In this document: piece after piece, positions 24,688-36,130 of the stretch
Position numbering within the stretch: position 1 is the first letter of the stretch
How the letters are laid out: every line of letters starts with the position of its first letter
Source of the DNA: Omphiscola glabra
Taxonomy: Eukaryota; Mollusca; Gastropoda; Lymnaeidae
Reading direction: 5' to 3'
DNA length: 64,000 nt
Assembly: GCA_964017045.1 (NCBI GenBank)
Contig: OZ024798.1
Location: forward strand, 7,337,793-7,401,792
Position numbers and translations under genes: made by a program
The notes under the pieces: generated by a model
What the model was told of the DNA's origin: nothing
What the model saw: only the letters and a program-made list of their open reading frames with translations
The model's database searches: none

Positions 24688-25384
24688 CTAGCCGATATAC
24701 CCGGCGTGGCCCGGGATTGCATTAGGACCCCGATCCCGGTGGCCTACAGATCCCTTAAGGATACTGTACTCTGTGCGATCCCGTTCCATCTAGGGATCCT
24801 GCTTTCTAATGTTATCCCATTTCACTATAAAATCTATTGAATAATGCCATAGATATAACAGTTTAAGAAGATCGAACTTTCTGGAAAATTCTAGATTGGA
24901 TATTATTAGTTTTACATCCACCGATATTTCTGTACGGACAGTGAAGTGTAATGCTACCATCCTTGGCCTATATCCATCAATTGACATAGAAAATATAGTG
25001 TTGTCTAAGCCTATCGATATTTATATAGCTCATATAAGGAAAAATGAAATGGGGCCCCCGGCCCCAGAAGAATGGATATTATGAGTTCAGTACCCTTCGG
25101 TATTTGAGTATGGATAATCAAGTGTACGTGTACTAAGTTTGATCGATATCCATCCATTCACATAGGAGTATTTGTTTGTAATTGTTTTATATAGCTCATA
25201 TAAGAAAAAAAACGAATTCTGGGCCCCCGGCCCCACACGAAATGTTATTAAAAGTTCTCGACCCCTTAAGAGTTCCTTCTGGATAACAATGGATATATGT
25301 GCCAAGTTTGGTCAAGATCCATCAATCCGTGTAAAAGCCTTTGTGGAACAGACAAACCCACAAATTTTCACTTTTATATATATA
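24688..25384 (-). mobile_element. Helitron-like repeat unit, short form (array II, unit 6)
   Basis: CTAG at 24688. Only one heat-shock element (24874-24895) and two GC hairpins (about 25051 and 25220). At 697 bp it is a deletion derivative lacking the type A/type B pair. Confidence 0.8.
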
Positions 25385-26865
25385 CTAGCCGATATACCCG
25401 GCGTGGCCCGGGATTGCATTAGGACCCCGATCCCGGTGACCTACAGATCCCGTTAGTATACTGTTCTCTATGGGATCCGGTTCCATCTTGACCTATATCG
25501 ATCTATTCACATATAAACTGTAGTGTTGTCTAAGCCTATTGATATTTATATAGCTCATATAAGGAAAAATGAAACGGGGCCCCCGGCCCCAGAGAAATGG
25601 ATATTATAAGTTCAGTACCCTTCGATATTTGAATATGGATAATCAAGTGTATGTGTACTAAGTTTGCTCAAGATCCATCTATTCATGAAGGAGTAGTTGT
25701 TGTTAATTTTATTTATAAAGCTAATATAGGAAAAACGACAGTTTGGGCCCCCTGCCCCAAACGGAGTGTCATACAAATTTCATATACCCTTCAGCGTTTT
25801 TGAATAATGATGGATATATGTGCCAAATTTGGTCAAGATCCATCCATTAATCTAGGAGTATTAAGCCTATTAACCTATAGAACTTTCTGGAACATTCTAA
25901 AATTGAATTTATTACCCTCCTCGAACTGTGTAAAAATTGTCTTTTCTAAGAAATTATTCTGCGAATACGAAAAATTATACAACTAAATGCTTTTCTATAA
26001 CTAAAGTACATTTAAGTTAAAAGAGGGGCCCCGGGGGCCCATTCCATAATTGTACTGAATTAGTTTAGACTGCGATGGGGCTCAATAAAAATCATTCAGG
26101 TAAGTTATGAAGTTACAATTTAAATTTTTTCCCAATAAGATCTATTGAAAAATGCCATAGATATAGCGTTTTAAATTTATCGAACTTTCTGGAAAGTTCT
26201 AGATTGGATATCATTAGTTTTAAATCCAACGATATTTCAGTACGGACAGTGATGTGTATTGCGCTCACCCTAGGCTTATATCCATCAATTCATATAGAAC
26301 CTATACTGCTGTCTAAGCATATTAATATTTATATAGCTTATATACGGAAAAATGAAATGGGGCCCCCAGCCCCAGAGGAATGGATATTATGAGTTCAGTA
26401 CCCTGTAGTATTTGAGTATGGATAATCAAGTGTATGTGTACTAAGTTTGGTCAAGATCCATCCATTCATGTAGGAGTATTAGCCCTATCGATATTTATAT
26501 AGCTCATATAAGGAAAAATGAAATGGGGCCCCCGGTCCCAGAAGAATGGATATTATGAGTTCAGTACCCCTTAGTATTTGAATATGGATAATCAAGTGTT
26601 CGTGTACTAAGTTTGATCGATATCCATCCATTCACATAGGAGTATTTATTTGTAATTGTTTTATATAGCTCATATAAGAAAAAAACCAATTCGGGGCCCC
26701 CGGCCCCACACGAAATGTTATTAAAAGTTCTCGACCCCTTAAGAGTTCCTTCTGGATAACCATGGATATATGTGCCAAGTTTCGTCAAGATCCATCAATC
26801 CGTGTAAAAGCCTTTGTGGAACAGACAAACAAACCCACAAACAAATTTTCACTTTTATATATATA
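25385..26865 (-). mobile_element. Helitron-like repeat unit (array II, unit 7)
   Basis: CTAG at 25385. The GATCCCG block is cut short near 25490 and joins directly to the TATTGATATTTATATAGCTC module. Heat-shock elements lie at 25880-25901 (slightly decayed) and 26182-26203. Five GC hairpins lie between 25577 and 26694. Confidence 0.8.
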
Positions 26866-28022
26866 CTAGCCGATATACCCGGCGTGGCCCGGGATTGCAT
26901 TAGGACCCCGATCCAGGTGGCCTACAGATCCCGTAAGAATATTGTACTCTGTGCGATCCCGTTCCATCTAGGGACCCTGCTTTCTAATGTTATCCCACTT
27001 CGCGATAAAATCTATTGAATAATGCCATCGATATAGCATTTTAAGAATATCGAACTTTCTGGAAAATTCTAGATTGGATATTATTAGTTTTACATCCACC
27101 GATATTTCTGTTCGGACAGTGAAGTGTATTGCTACCACCCTAGGCCTATATCCATCAATTCACAAAAAACTAAAGTGTTATCTAAGCCTATTGACCTATA
27201 GACCTTTCTGGAACATTCTAGATTAAATGTATTATCCTCCCCGAACAGTCTTTTATTAGTAATAATTATTCTTCGAATACGAAAAATTATAAGACTAAAT
27301 GAATTTCTATAACTATAGTACATTTAAGTTAAAAGAGGGGCCCCGGGGGCCCATTCCATAATTGTACCGAATTAGTTTTGCCTGAGATGGGGCCCTATAA
27401 TAATCATAAAGGTAAGTTATGACGTTAAAATTTTAAATTTGTCCCATTAAAATCTATTGAATAATGCTATAGGTATAGCGTTTTAAAGTTATAGAAATTT
27501 CTGGAAAATTCTAGATTGGATATCATTAGTTTTAAATCCACCGATATTTCAGTACGGACAGTGAAGTGCATTGCTACCACCCTAGGCCTATATCCATCAA
27601 TTCACATAAAACCTATAGTGTCGTCGAAGCTTACTAATATTTATAAAGCTCATATATGGAAAAACGAAATGGGGCCCCCGGCCCCAGAAGAATGGATATT
27701 ATGAGCTCAGTACCCTTCGGTATTTGAATATGGATCATCAAGTGTACGTGTACTAAGTTTGATCGATGTCCATCCATTCACGTAGGAGCATTTGTTTGTA
27801 ATTTTTTTTATATAGCTCATAGAAGAAAAAAACGAATTCAGGGCCCCCGGCCCCAAACGAAATGTTTTTAAAAGTTCTCAACCCCTTTAGAGTTCCTTCT
27901 GGATAATGATGGATATATGTGCCAAGTTTGGTCAAGATCCATCAATCCGTTTAAAAGCCTTTGTGGAACAGACCCACAAACAAACAAACAAATTTTCACT
28001 TTTATATATATATATGATATGA
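26866..28022 (-). mobile_element. Helitron-like repeat unit (array II, unit 8)
   Basis: CTAG at 26866. Heat-shock elements lie at 27052-27073, 27201-27222 (first pentamer GAC) and 27494-27515. GC hairpins lie near 27671 and 27841. The tail ends in a TATGATATGA run before the next CTAG. Confidence 0.8.
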
Positions 28023-29468
28023 CTAGCGGGTATACCCGGCAAATTTGCCGGGATAGCATTCGGAACGAAAGAACTTCTACAGTAAACAGCCTTATAATTA
28101 TTTCGATCACGGTGGGCTCCCAATCCTGTCGGTATCCCGCTCCCGTTAGCATACCGTTTCCCGGTGGGATTTTATCCCACTGGATCCCAATTCCGGTATG
28201 ATCCCAATCCCGTCGGTATAAAGATCCCGGTGGTATCTCGATATCAGTGGGATAACGACAGTTGTCGGATCCCGATACCGGTGCGTACCGGTCGAAGCCT
28301 ATTGTTATTTATAGATAGGTTATATACGCAAAAATTAATTGGGGCCCCCGGCCCTAGAGAAATGGATATTATAAGTTCAGTAACCTTTGGTATTTGAGTA
28401 TGGACAATAAAGTGTATGTGTACTAATTTTGGTCAAGTTCCATCTATTCATGCATGAGTATTTGTCAGAAATTTTAATTATATAGCTCATATAAGAAAAA
28501 AACGAATTCGGGGCCCCCGGCCCCAAACAGCATGTGATAAAAAGTTCATAACCTATTTAGAGTCCTTTCCGGATAATGATGGATATATGTGCCAAATTTG
28601 GTCAAGATCCATCCATTAATCTAGGAGTATTAAGCCTATTAACCTATAGAACTTTCTGGAACATTCTAGATTAAATGTTTTATCCTCCTCGAACTGTGTA
28701 AAAACTGTCTTTTCTGAGTAATTATTCTTCGAATACGAAAAATTATACAACTAAATGCATTTTTACAACTATATTACATTTAAGTTAAAAGATGGGGCCC
28801 AGGGGGCCATTCCATAATTGTACGAATTATATGTGCCTGAGATGGGGCCCTATAAAAATCATTCAGGTAAGTTATGAAGTTAAGATTTAAAATTTGTCCC
28901 ATTAAAATCTATTGAATAATTCCATAAATATAGCGTTTTAAAGTTATCGAACTTTCTGGAAAATTCTAGATTGGATATTCTTAGTTTTAAATCCACCGAT
29001 ATTTAAGTACGGACAGTGTATTGCTACCACGTTAGGCATATATCCATCTATTCACATAGAAACTATAGTGTTGTCTAAGCCTATTGACAATTGATATTTA
29101 TATAGCTTATATAAGGAAAAATGAAATGGGGCCCCCGGCCCCAGAGGAATGGATATTATGAGTTCGGTACCCTTTAGTATTTGAGTATGGATAATCAAGT
29201 GTATGTGTACTTAGTTTGGTCAAGATCCTTCCATTCATGTAGGAGTATTAAGCCTATTGATATTTATATAGCTCATATAAGAAAAAAACGAATTCGGGGC
29301 CCCCGGCCCCAAACGAAATGTTCTTAAAAGTTCTCAACCCCTTAAGAGTTCCTTCTGGATAATGATGGATATATGTGCCAAGTTTGGTCAAGATCCATCA
29401 ATCCGTTTAAAAGCCTTTGTGGAACAGACCCACAAACAAACAAACAAATTTTCACTTTTATATATATA
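28023..29468 (-). mobile_element. Helitron-like repeat unit with alternative 3' hairpin (array II, unit 9)
   Basis: CTAG at 28023 is followed by the perfect palindrome CCCGGCAAATTTGCCGGG, the same variant as at 1899, rather than the CCCGGCGTGGCCCGGG form. Heat-shock elements lie at 28649-28670 and 28949-28970. GC hairpins lie near 28340, 28510, 29128 and 29298. It represents a second terminus subfamily inside the same array. Confidence 0.8.
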
Positions 29469-30940
29469 CTAGCCGATATACCCGGCGTTGCCCGGGATTG
29501 CATTAGGACCCCGATCCCGGTGACCTACAGATCCCGCTAGTATACTGTTCTCTATGGGATCCCGTTCCATCTTGGCCTATATCGAGCTATTCACATATAA
29601 ACTGTAGTGTTGTCTAAGCCTATTGATATTTATATAGCTCATATAAGGAACAATGAAACGGGGCCCCCGGCCCCAGAGAAATGGATATTATAAGTTCAGT
29701 ACCATTCGATATTTGAATATGAATAATCAAGTGTATGTGTACTAAGTTTGCTCAAGATCCATCTATTCATGAAGGAGTATTTGTTGTTAATTTTATTTAT
29801 ATAGCTCATATAGGAAAAAACGACAGTTTGGGCCCCCGGCCCCAAACGGAGTGTCTTAAAAAGTTCATAACCCCTTCAGCGTTTTTCCGAATAATGATGG
29901 ATATATGTGCCAAATTTGGTCAATATCTATTCATCCATGTAGGAGTATTAAGCCTATTGACCTTTAGAACTTTCTGGAACATTCTAGATTAAATCTATTA
30001 TCCTCCTGGAACTGTGTAAAAACTGTCTTTTCTAAGTAATTATTCATCGAATACGAAAAATTATACAACTAAATTCATTTTTACAACTATAGTACATTTA
30101 AGTTAAAAGATGGGCCCCGGGGGCCCATTCCACAATTGTACCGAATTATATGTGCCTGAGATGGGGCCCTATGAAAATCATTCATGTAAGTTATGAAGTT
30201 AAGATTTAAAATTTGTCTTATTATAAACTATTGAATAATGACATAGATATAACGTTTTAAAGTTATTGAACTTTCTGGAAAATTCTAGATTGGATATTCT
30301 TAGTTTTAAATCCACCGATCTTTCAGTACGGACAGTGTATTGCTACCACGTTAGGCATATATCCATCAATTGACATAGAAACGATAGTGTTGTCTAAGCC
30401 TATTGAACATTGATATTTATATAGCTTATATAAGGAAAAATGAAATGGGGCCCTCGGCCCCAGAGGAATGGATATTATGAGTTCAGTACCCTTTTGTATT
30501 TGAGTATGGATAATCAAGTGTATGTTTACTAAGTTTGGTCAAGATCCATTAATTCATGTAGGCGTATTAAGCTTATCGCTATTTATATAGCTCATATAAG
30601 GAAAAATGAAATGGGGCCCCCGGCCCCAGAAGAATGGATATTATGAGTTCAGTACCCTTCGGTATTTGAGTATGGATAATCAAGTGTTCGTGTACTAAGT
30701 TTGATCGATATCCATCCATTCACATAGGAGTATTTGTTTGTAATTGTTTTATATAGCTCATATAAGAAAAAAACGAATTCTGGGCCCCCGGCCCCACACG
30801 AAATGTTATTAAAAGTTCTCGACCCCTTAAGAGTTCCTTCTGGATAACGATGGATATATGTGCCAAGTTTGGTCAAGATCCATCAATCCGTGTAAAAGCC
30901 TTTGTGGAACAGACAAACCCACAAATTTTCACTTTTATAT
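29469..30940 (-). mobile_element. Helitron-like repeat unit, last of array (array II, unit 10)
   Basis: CTAG at 29469 with the CCCGGCGTTGCCCGGG hairpin. Its left part repeats the shortened block of unit 7. Heat-shock elements lie at 29967-29988 and 30268-30289. GC hairpins run from 29660 to 30782. The tail leads into a long TATGA microsatellite instead of another CTAG. Confidence 0.8.
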
Positions 30941-31004
30941 ATATATATGATATGATATGATATGATATGATATGATATGATATGATATGATATGATATGA
31001 TATG

Positions 31005-31042
<38 letters not shown>

Positions 31043-31065
31043 GATATGATATATATGATATTATT
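30936..31065. repeat. (TATGA)n and (TA)n microsatellite
   Basis: About 14 TATGA units, then about 30 bp of TA repeats and further TATGA variants. It closes the Helitron-like array. Confidence 0.95.
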
Positions 31066-31680
31066 ACGACCTAGAACATATACCTACAATAATTATTGTG
31101 CGGGAAGATCCATACATCTAATAGAGCCATTTGTTAAGGCTATAAAAATATCAGCACAATGTGTCTCGGTTATAGTCACACTAATGCTTTGTTTTCATAA
31201 ATAGCTGGCAAGATATCGCTGTATTAATATTTAGCCTAGTACCAACACACTAGTCTTTCCGTGCTGGTGACGTAATTATTTTGTTCGGCTACCAACCTCC
31301 ATCACCCCCTTTGGTTGGGGCGGGGGTCTTTTTATCGGATCTCTTTAAATTGTTATTCTGACGGGTCTCGATGGAGAATCGAAAAAGACTTCTAAACTGG
31401 TCGCCAAACCATGAAGGTAAACATGTCTGCAGTAGGCCTACTACAAAATTATAATACTAACCAGTGATACATGCACACGCGTGTTGTTTCGTCAATAATA
31501 ATGTTGTTGTTTTTTATAATGATAATGATGAATTTCAACAAATGAATTAATTGAAAAAGCCTAAGTTCCCTGAATATAAAAAAATAAAAAATAATAATAA
31601 TGGAAATATTATTATTTCCTACGATTAATCAATACTATTGAAGTTTGCCTATAACAACATTGATGAGAATGATAAATCAA
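31066..31680. mobile_element. AGAGACCGACCG family element, interior fragment (copy 3)
   Basis: Shares GCAAGATATCGCTGTATTAA, TAGTACCAACACAC and GACGTAATTATTTTGTTCGG blocks with 5376-6632. Neither terminal repeat is present. The left side is cut by the microsatellite, and the right side runs into a 30-bp minisatellite at the GATAAATCAAAATAC point. Confidence 0.8.
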
Positions 31681-31836
31681 AATACTTTGAATGATGTTAA
31701 CTCACCAGCCAATACTTTGAATGATGTTAACTCACCAGCCAATACTTTGAATGATGTTAACTCACCAGCCAATACTTTGAATGATGTTAACTCACCAGCC
31801 AATACTTTGAATGATGTTAACTCACCAGCCAATACT
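31681..31836. repeat. 30-bp minisatellite, 5 identical copies
   Basis: Unit AATACTTTGAATGATGTTAA plus CTCACCAGCC, repeated five times without visible change, so recent. A related degenerate pair flanks another member of the AGAGACCGACCG family at 17638-17696. Confidence 0.95.
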
Positions 31837-32130
31837 CACGCCAAAGACTTTCACTTGTCACACTTCCCTATGCCTTAACTTTCAGGCTTTTTTTTATAAA
31901 TTGACTTCACACAAACCATCTTTGAACATATAAAATGACAATTGCACATTTAAATACACATATGTAACAATGTTTCAACACGGAACTTTTCCACTTACAA
32001 TTAAGTATTTTTTTCCGCGGATTAAATATTAATGTATTTGCTTTCTTAATTTCTTTTTAATTTGGTTGCTATTGTGAATATTTTTTCTGTTATTTTCATT
32101 TACATGACATGGCCATCACGACTTTGTAGA

Positions 32131-32560
32131 CACTAATGGCCTTCAATAGTTGTTAATTTCAGACTTGGTCGGCATTAATGACTTTAACAACACTAATGGC
32201 CTTCAATAGTTGTTAATTTCAGACTTGGTCGGCATTAATGACTTTAACAACACTAATGGCCTTCAATAGTTGTTAATTTCAGACTTGGTCGGCATTAATG
32301 ACTTTAACAACACTAATGGCCTTCAATAGTTGTTAATTTCAGACTTGGTCGGCATTAATGACTTTAACAACACTAATGGCCTTCAATAGTTGTTAATTTC
32401 AGACTTGGTCGGCATTAATGACTTTAACAACACTAATGGCCTTAAATAGTTGTTAATTTCAGACTTGGTCGGCATTAATGACTTTAACAACACTAATGGC
32501 ATTCAATAGTTGTTGATTTCAGACTTGGTCGGCATTAATAACTTTAACAACACTAATGGC
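32131..32560. repeat. 60-bp satellite-like tandem repeat, about 7 copies
   Basis: Unit begins CACTAATGGCCTTCAATAGT and includes CAGACTTGGTCGGCATTAAT. Copies are near-identical; the last two carry a few substitutions. Confidence 0.95.
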
Positions 32561-33175
32561 GCCTTTGTGACTTGGTGATTGAAAAACTTGTCCGGGATGG
32601 GTTTTTTTACATACAAGTTCTTAATGTTTATTCCTCCCACACGGTGGTATTCTTTATTTTCATCTCTATCAAGGCTAGTGTTAACTTATCCATGTACATA
32701 CGAAATGTCTAACTCTAAGTTATGACACAAAAACAATTTTTCTTCATGCAGCCAGCAGAAATCAGCAATTTGAACTCGCCGAGAGAAAAGAGCCTGGATT
32801 ACATTACAAGTGACAGGCTACAGCTGGGGCTGGGCAACATTTCACCCGGATCAGACTGGATCAATCTAAAAATAAACGTTCTAATGACTTGAGAATCTCC
32901 TGGGTGCCTCAACAGAAGCCGGTGGTATGCCGAATTGATCAATTTTCTGGATTGGAGCACTTCGATTCTGGGTCCAAACGGTGATAATGTCACTGCTCCC
33001 AGTTCCCATGAGAGGTAGGCATGTCGGGAACGTAAGCAGGGATTATTTTAAACGAAAACTGTCAGTGAGCACTGGCGAGTGTTATCTCATCCAATTATTT
33101 CAGTGCTTCTTCTATCTCAGGGACCTGCTTATGTTATGATCTATCTACAGCCAAATAGGCTTGCATCAATTCACT
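32561..33175. other. No recognisable gene
   Basis: Moderately GC-balanced unique-looking DNA. No motif supports coding or RNA function. Confidence 0.45.
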
Positions 33176-33682
33176 GGTGTGTGGTAGGCAGTGCCAATGT
33201 TTGTGGTAGGCATGGCCAAAGTATGTGGTAGGCAGTGCCAAGGTGTGCGGTAGGCAGTGCCAAGGTGTGTGGTAGACAGTGCCAAGGTGTGTGGTAGGCA
33301 GTGCCAAGGTGTGTGGTAGGCAGTGCCAAGGTGTGTGGTAGGCAGTGCCAAGGTGTGTGGTAGGCAGTGCCAAGTTGTGTGGTAGGCAGTGCCAAGGTGT
33401 GTGGTAGGCAGATTCAAGGTGTGTGGTAGGTAGTGCTAAGGTGTGTGGTAGGCAGTGCCAAGGTGTGTGATAGGCAGTGTCAAGGTCTGTGGTAGGTAGT
33501 GCCAAGGTGTGTGTTAAGTACTGCCAAGGTTTGTGGTAGGCAGTGCCAAGGTGTGTGGTAGGTAGTTCCAAGGTGTGTGGTAGGCAGTGCCAAGGTGTGT
33601 GGTAGGTAGTGCCAAGGTGTGTGGTAGGCAGTGGCAATGTGTGTGGTAGGCAGTGCCAAGGTGTGTGGTAAGCAGTGCCAAG
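33176..33682. repeat. 22-bp minisatellite, about 23 copies
   Basis: Unit GGTGTGTGGTAGGCAGTGCC plus AA. The period is not a multiple of 3, so the minus strand reads a 22-residue supra-repeat in every frame. This explains the overlapping long frames and argues against coding. Confidence 0.95.
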
Positions 33683-33824
33683 GGGTGCGGGAAGATCCAA
33701 TCATTTTTTATAGCCAACCCATCTATGGAGATGGGGGTGTGGATATGGAAAAAGCGGGGGAAAATAATATAAAATGGTATATTGTTTTATTGTTAATGTG
33801 ATAAACGTTTATCTTTTAATGTCA

Positions 33825-34040
33825 GCTATGTATAGATGTCACTTTATATATAGGTGTCATTTTATATATAGGTGTCAGTTTATGTTTGTCAGTTTAAGTT
33901 TATTTCAGTTTATGTATAGGTGTCACTTTATGTATAAATGTCAGTTTATATATAGTGTCAGTTTATATATAGTGTCGGTTTATTTATAGGTGTCAATTTA
34001 TTTAAGGTGTTGTTTTATGTATAGGTATCAGTTTATGTTT
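33825..34040. repeat. Degenerate 19-22 bp minisatellite
   Basis: Irregular units of TTTATATATAGGTGTCACTT type, decayed relative to neighbouring arrays. Confidence 0.85.
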
Positions 34041-34187
34041 AAGTCAGGATGTCTTCACCTCTGAATCGTAATGCCGATAAAATATATAAACATTTTTTTT
34101 TTAAATCTACATTGACACTAACATGTTTTGCATACTAAAAATGTTTGCATACTTAGGAAATGGCGTCAGCGAGCAGTCGAGCTAGTG

Positions 34188-34374
34188 CAACCGTTCTCAA
34201 CCTGTTGGTTGTGACCCCTTTGAGGTCAAATTACCCTTACACAGGGGTCGCCTAAAACCATCGGAAAACACATATTTATGAAGTATCAACGACAATAATT
34301 TTATGTTTGGGGTTCACCATAACATGAGGAATTGCATTAAAGGGCCGCAGCATTAGTAAGGTCGAGAACCACTG
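34188..34374. mobile_element. SPIN-like hAT MITE, 187 bp
   Basis: The left end CAACCGTTCTCAACCTGTTG and right end GGTCGAGAACCACTG are inverted repeats of the 'CAGNGGTTCTCAACC' hAT type. Interior blocks AGGGGTCGCCTAAAACCATC, GGAAAACACATAT, AACATGAGGAATTGCATTAA and AGGGCCGCAGCATTAG are characteristic of the SPIN family as I recall it. The flanks AGCTAGTG (34180-34187) and AACTAGTA (34375-34382) match at 6 of 8 positions, fitting the 8-bp target duplication of hAT elements. Non-autonomous. Confidence 0.85.
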
Positions 34375-34572
34375 AACTAGTACATTAAGCAACCCCAAAG
34401 ACCTCCCTCCCCCAAAACCCGAGTGATCGGGCCACCAAGCGGCACGCCGTCACAGAGTCAGCAGTCGACTTTGCCAAGAAGTCGTCATGGTATGTTTACG
34501 TCCTAAGATCTTCCTCTGCCCATCCCTGCCCATCTCTGCCCATCACGGGGAAGCGTCAGACGCCTTTTAATA

Positions 34573-34726
34573 TGGATTTCTACAGTGGGTTTCTAAAGTG
34601 GGTTTCTACAGTTGGTTTCTACAGTGGATTTCTACAGTGGATTTCTACAGTGTGTTACTACAGTGAGTTTCTACAGTGGATTTCTACAGTGGGTTTCTAC
34701 AGTGGGTTTCTACAGTGGGTTTCTAC
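34573..34726. repeat. 13-bp minisatellite, about 12 copies
   Basis: Unit GTGGGTTTCTACA with G/A variation at position 5. Confidence 0.95.
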
Positions 34727-36130
34727 GTGGCAACGTATTAACGAAGCAGCTGGGGCAAAACGGGACAAGCTTCCTCAGTTGATATGTAAATAGAATCATC
34801 GGCATGAGGTTGCCTCTACCCTCCCCATGCCTCATATACATTACTGGCAACGTGTAATCCAAAGCCCCTTCCCTGTTTGTGTCTTGTAATTCCAGATGCA
34901 GATTCTCCATAGCTGATAGCCCTGTAGATGCTACCATTTAGATAGAGACCATGCATGTCCTTTGTATGCCAACGCAGGCGGACGCAATGGTGGGTATTTT
35001 ACCCCGCTTAAAATCAGGGGTTGTGGCAGCGCATTTTTAGCCTGCAAGCAACTACATACTTGTTGCCTAGAGCCCCTACTAAAACATTCGAAACTAAACA
35101 ATATTTCTATATATCCGAACAAAGCCATCTTCCAACGGCAATACTTTAAAAAATATATTACAAAATTCCCTATCAAGTTCCATTTCATATTTGAAATACT
35201 GCGCTTTCCCACCGAATAGTCCGAAATCATGCCTGTAATCTCCAGTGACAGTTTGGACCATCTCTTGCATTAGCTATTCGATCCTTTAGATGTTTTGGCC
35301 TGTCTCACGGTCGGACGTGTATGAATACAAATACCGCAGGCTAAGGCACCGCACAGCAATAAATAAGATATCAAGTATATTCCCTAGAGTGACCTACTGA
35401 CCCAAGTCTTCTCCTTGCTAGCTCCTACCAGATATTCATATCTAATAAAACAACACTTTATCCAAAAGAGTAAACAGCAGGGAATAAATCGCGATGGGTT
35501 GTGAGCGTGGGGTGGGAGGGGAGGCGCTCTCTAAAATTATGGGCTTCTTCGGCTAAAGTGATATAAATCAAAATCCATTGCACTTTTCTTGAATTGTAGG
35601 GCCGTCAGCGAATCCAGAGAATTTTATAAAAATAATAAATGCATAATTCTTATAACTCAGTTGTTGAATTTTGTATCCTTACATTTAGTGGCTTAACATT
35701 TTAATATTCAGTTGTTTTTTTAATATATCCTTCATTAAGTAAATTAATTAAAATTATGATTTGAGTTGTTAAAATGTTTCCTTTAGTTTAAAGTCTAAGT
35801 ATAAACTCGTTAAATTTAATACAATTTGAAAGTAGAATTTGTTTTCAACTCAGACAAGAGTCTCAACAACAGATCAGCTATTACAGGCACGTGTAAGAAT
35901 GACTCAATTTGATATGACGCTTTCCCTGAATCTCCCAATAGAGTACAGTATAGTCTCAGACTAGTACTTAACCACCTCAACATCGTACAACAACGTATTG
36001 TATGGTAAATAAATAAACATACAGTATAATCTATATAATAACTATTTACATCGCATGTCTAGTAAAGATCACTTCTCAAAGAGATGATTGATGTTTAAAT
36101 ATGTATATACAGTGCATTTATGCAAATAAA
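34727..36130. other. No recognisable gene
   Basis: Mixed composition. Several short open frames have no domain signature. 35640-35860 is strongly AT-rich. Confidence 0.45.

Noticed and set aside
22870..27704. Recurrent 62-codon frame (ISFKSTDISVRTVKCIATT type) in most array units
   Set aside because: It begins at TTG, not ATG, and the copies differ largely by amino-acid-changing substitutions, so no sign of purifying selection. Its recurrence follows from repeat ancestry.
30936..31065. Tandem TATGA array considered as a CRISPR-like or origin structure
   Set aside because: A simple microsatellite without spacers; a eukaryotic context makes CRISPR implausible.
33134..33717. Pro/Thr/His-rich minus-strand frames, mucin-like
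   Set aside because: Produced by the 22-bp minisatellite in all frames.
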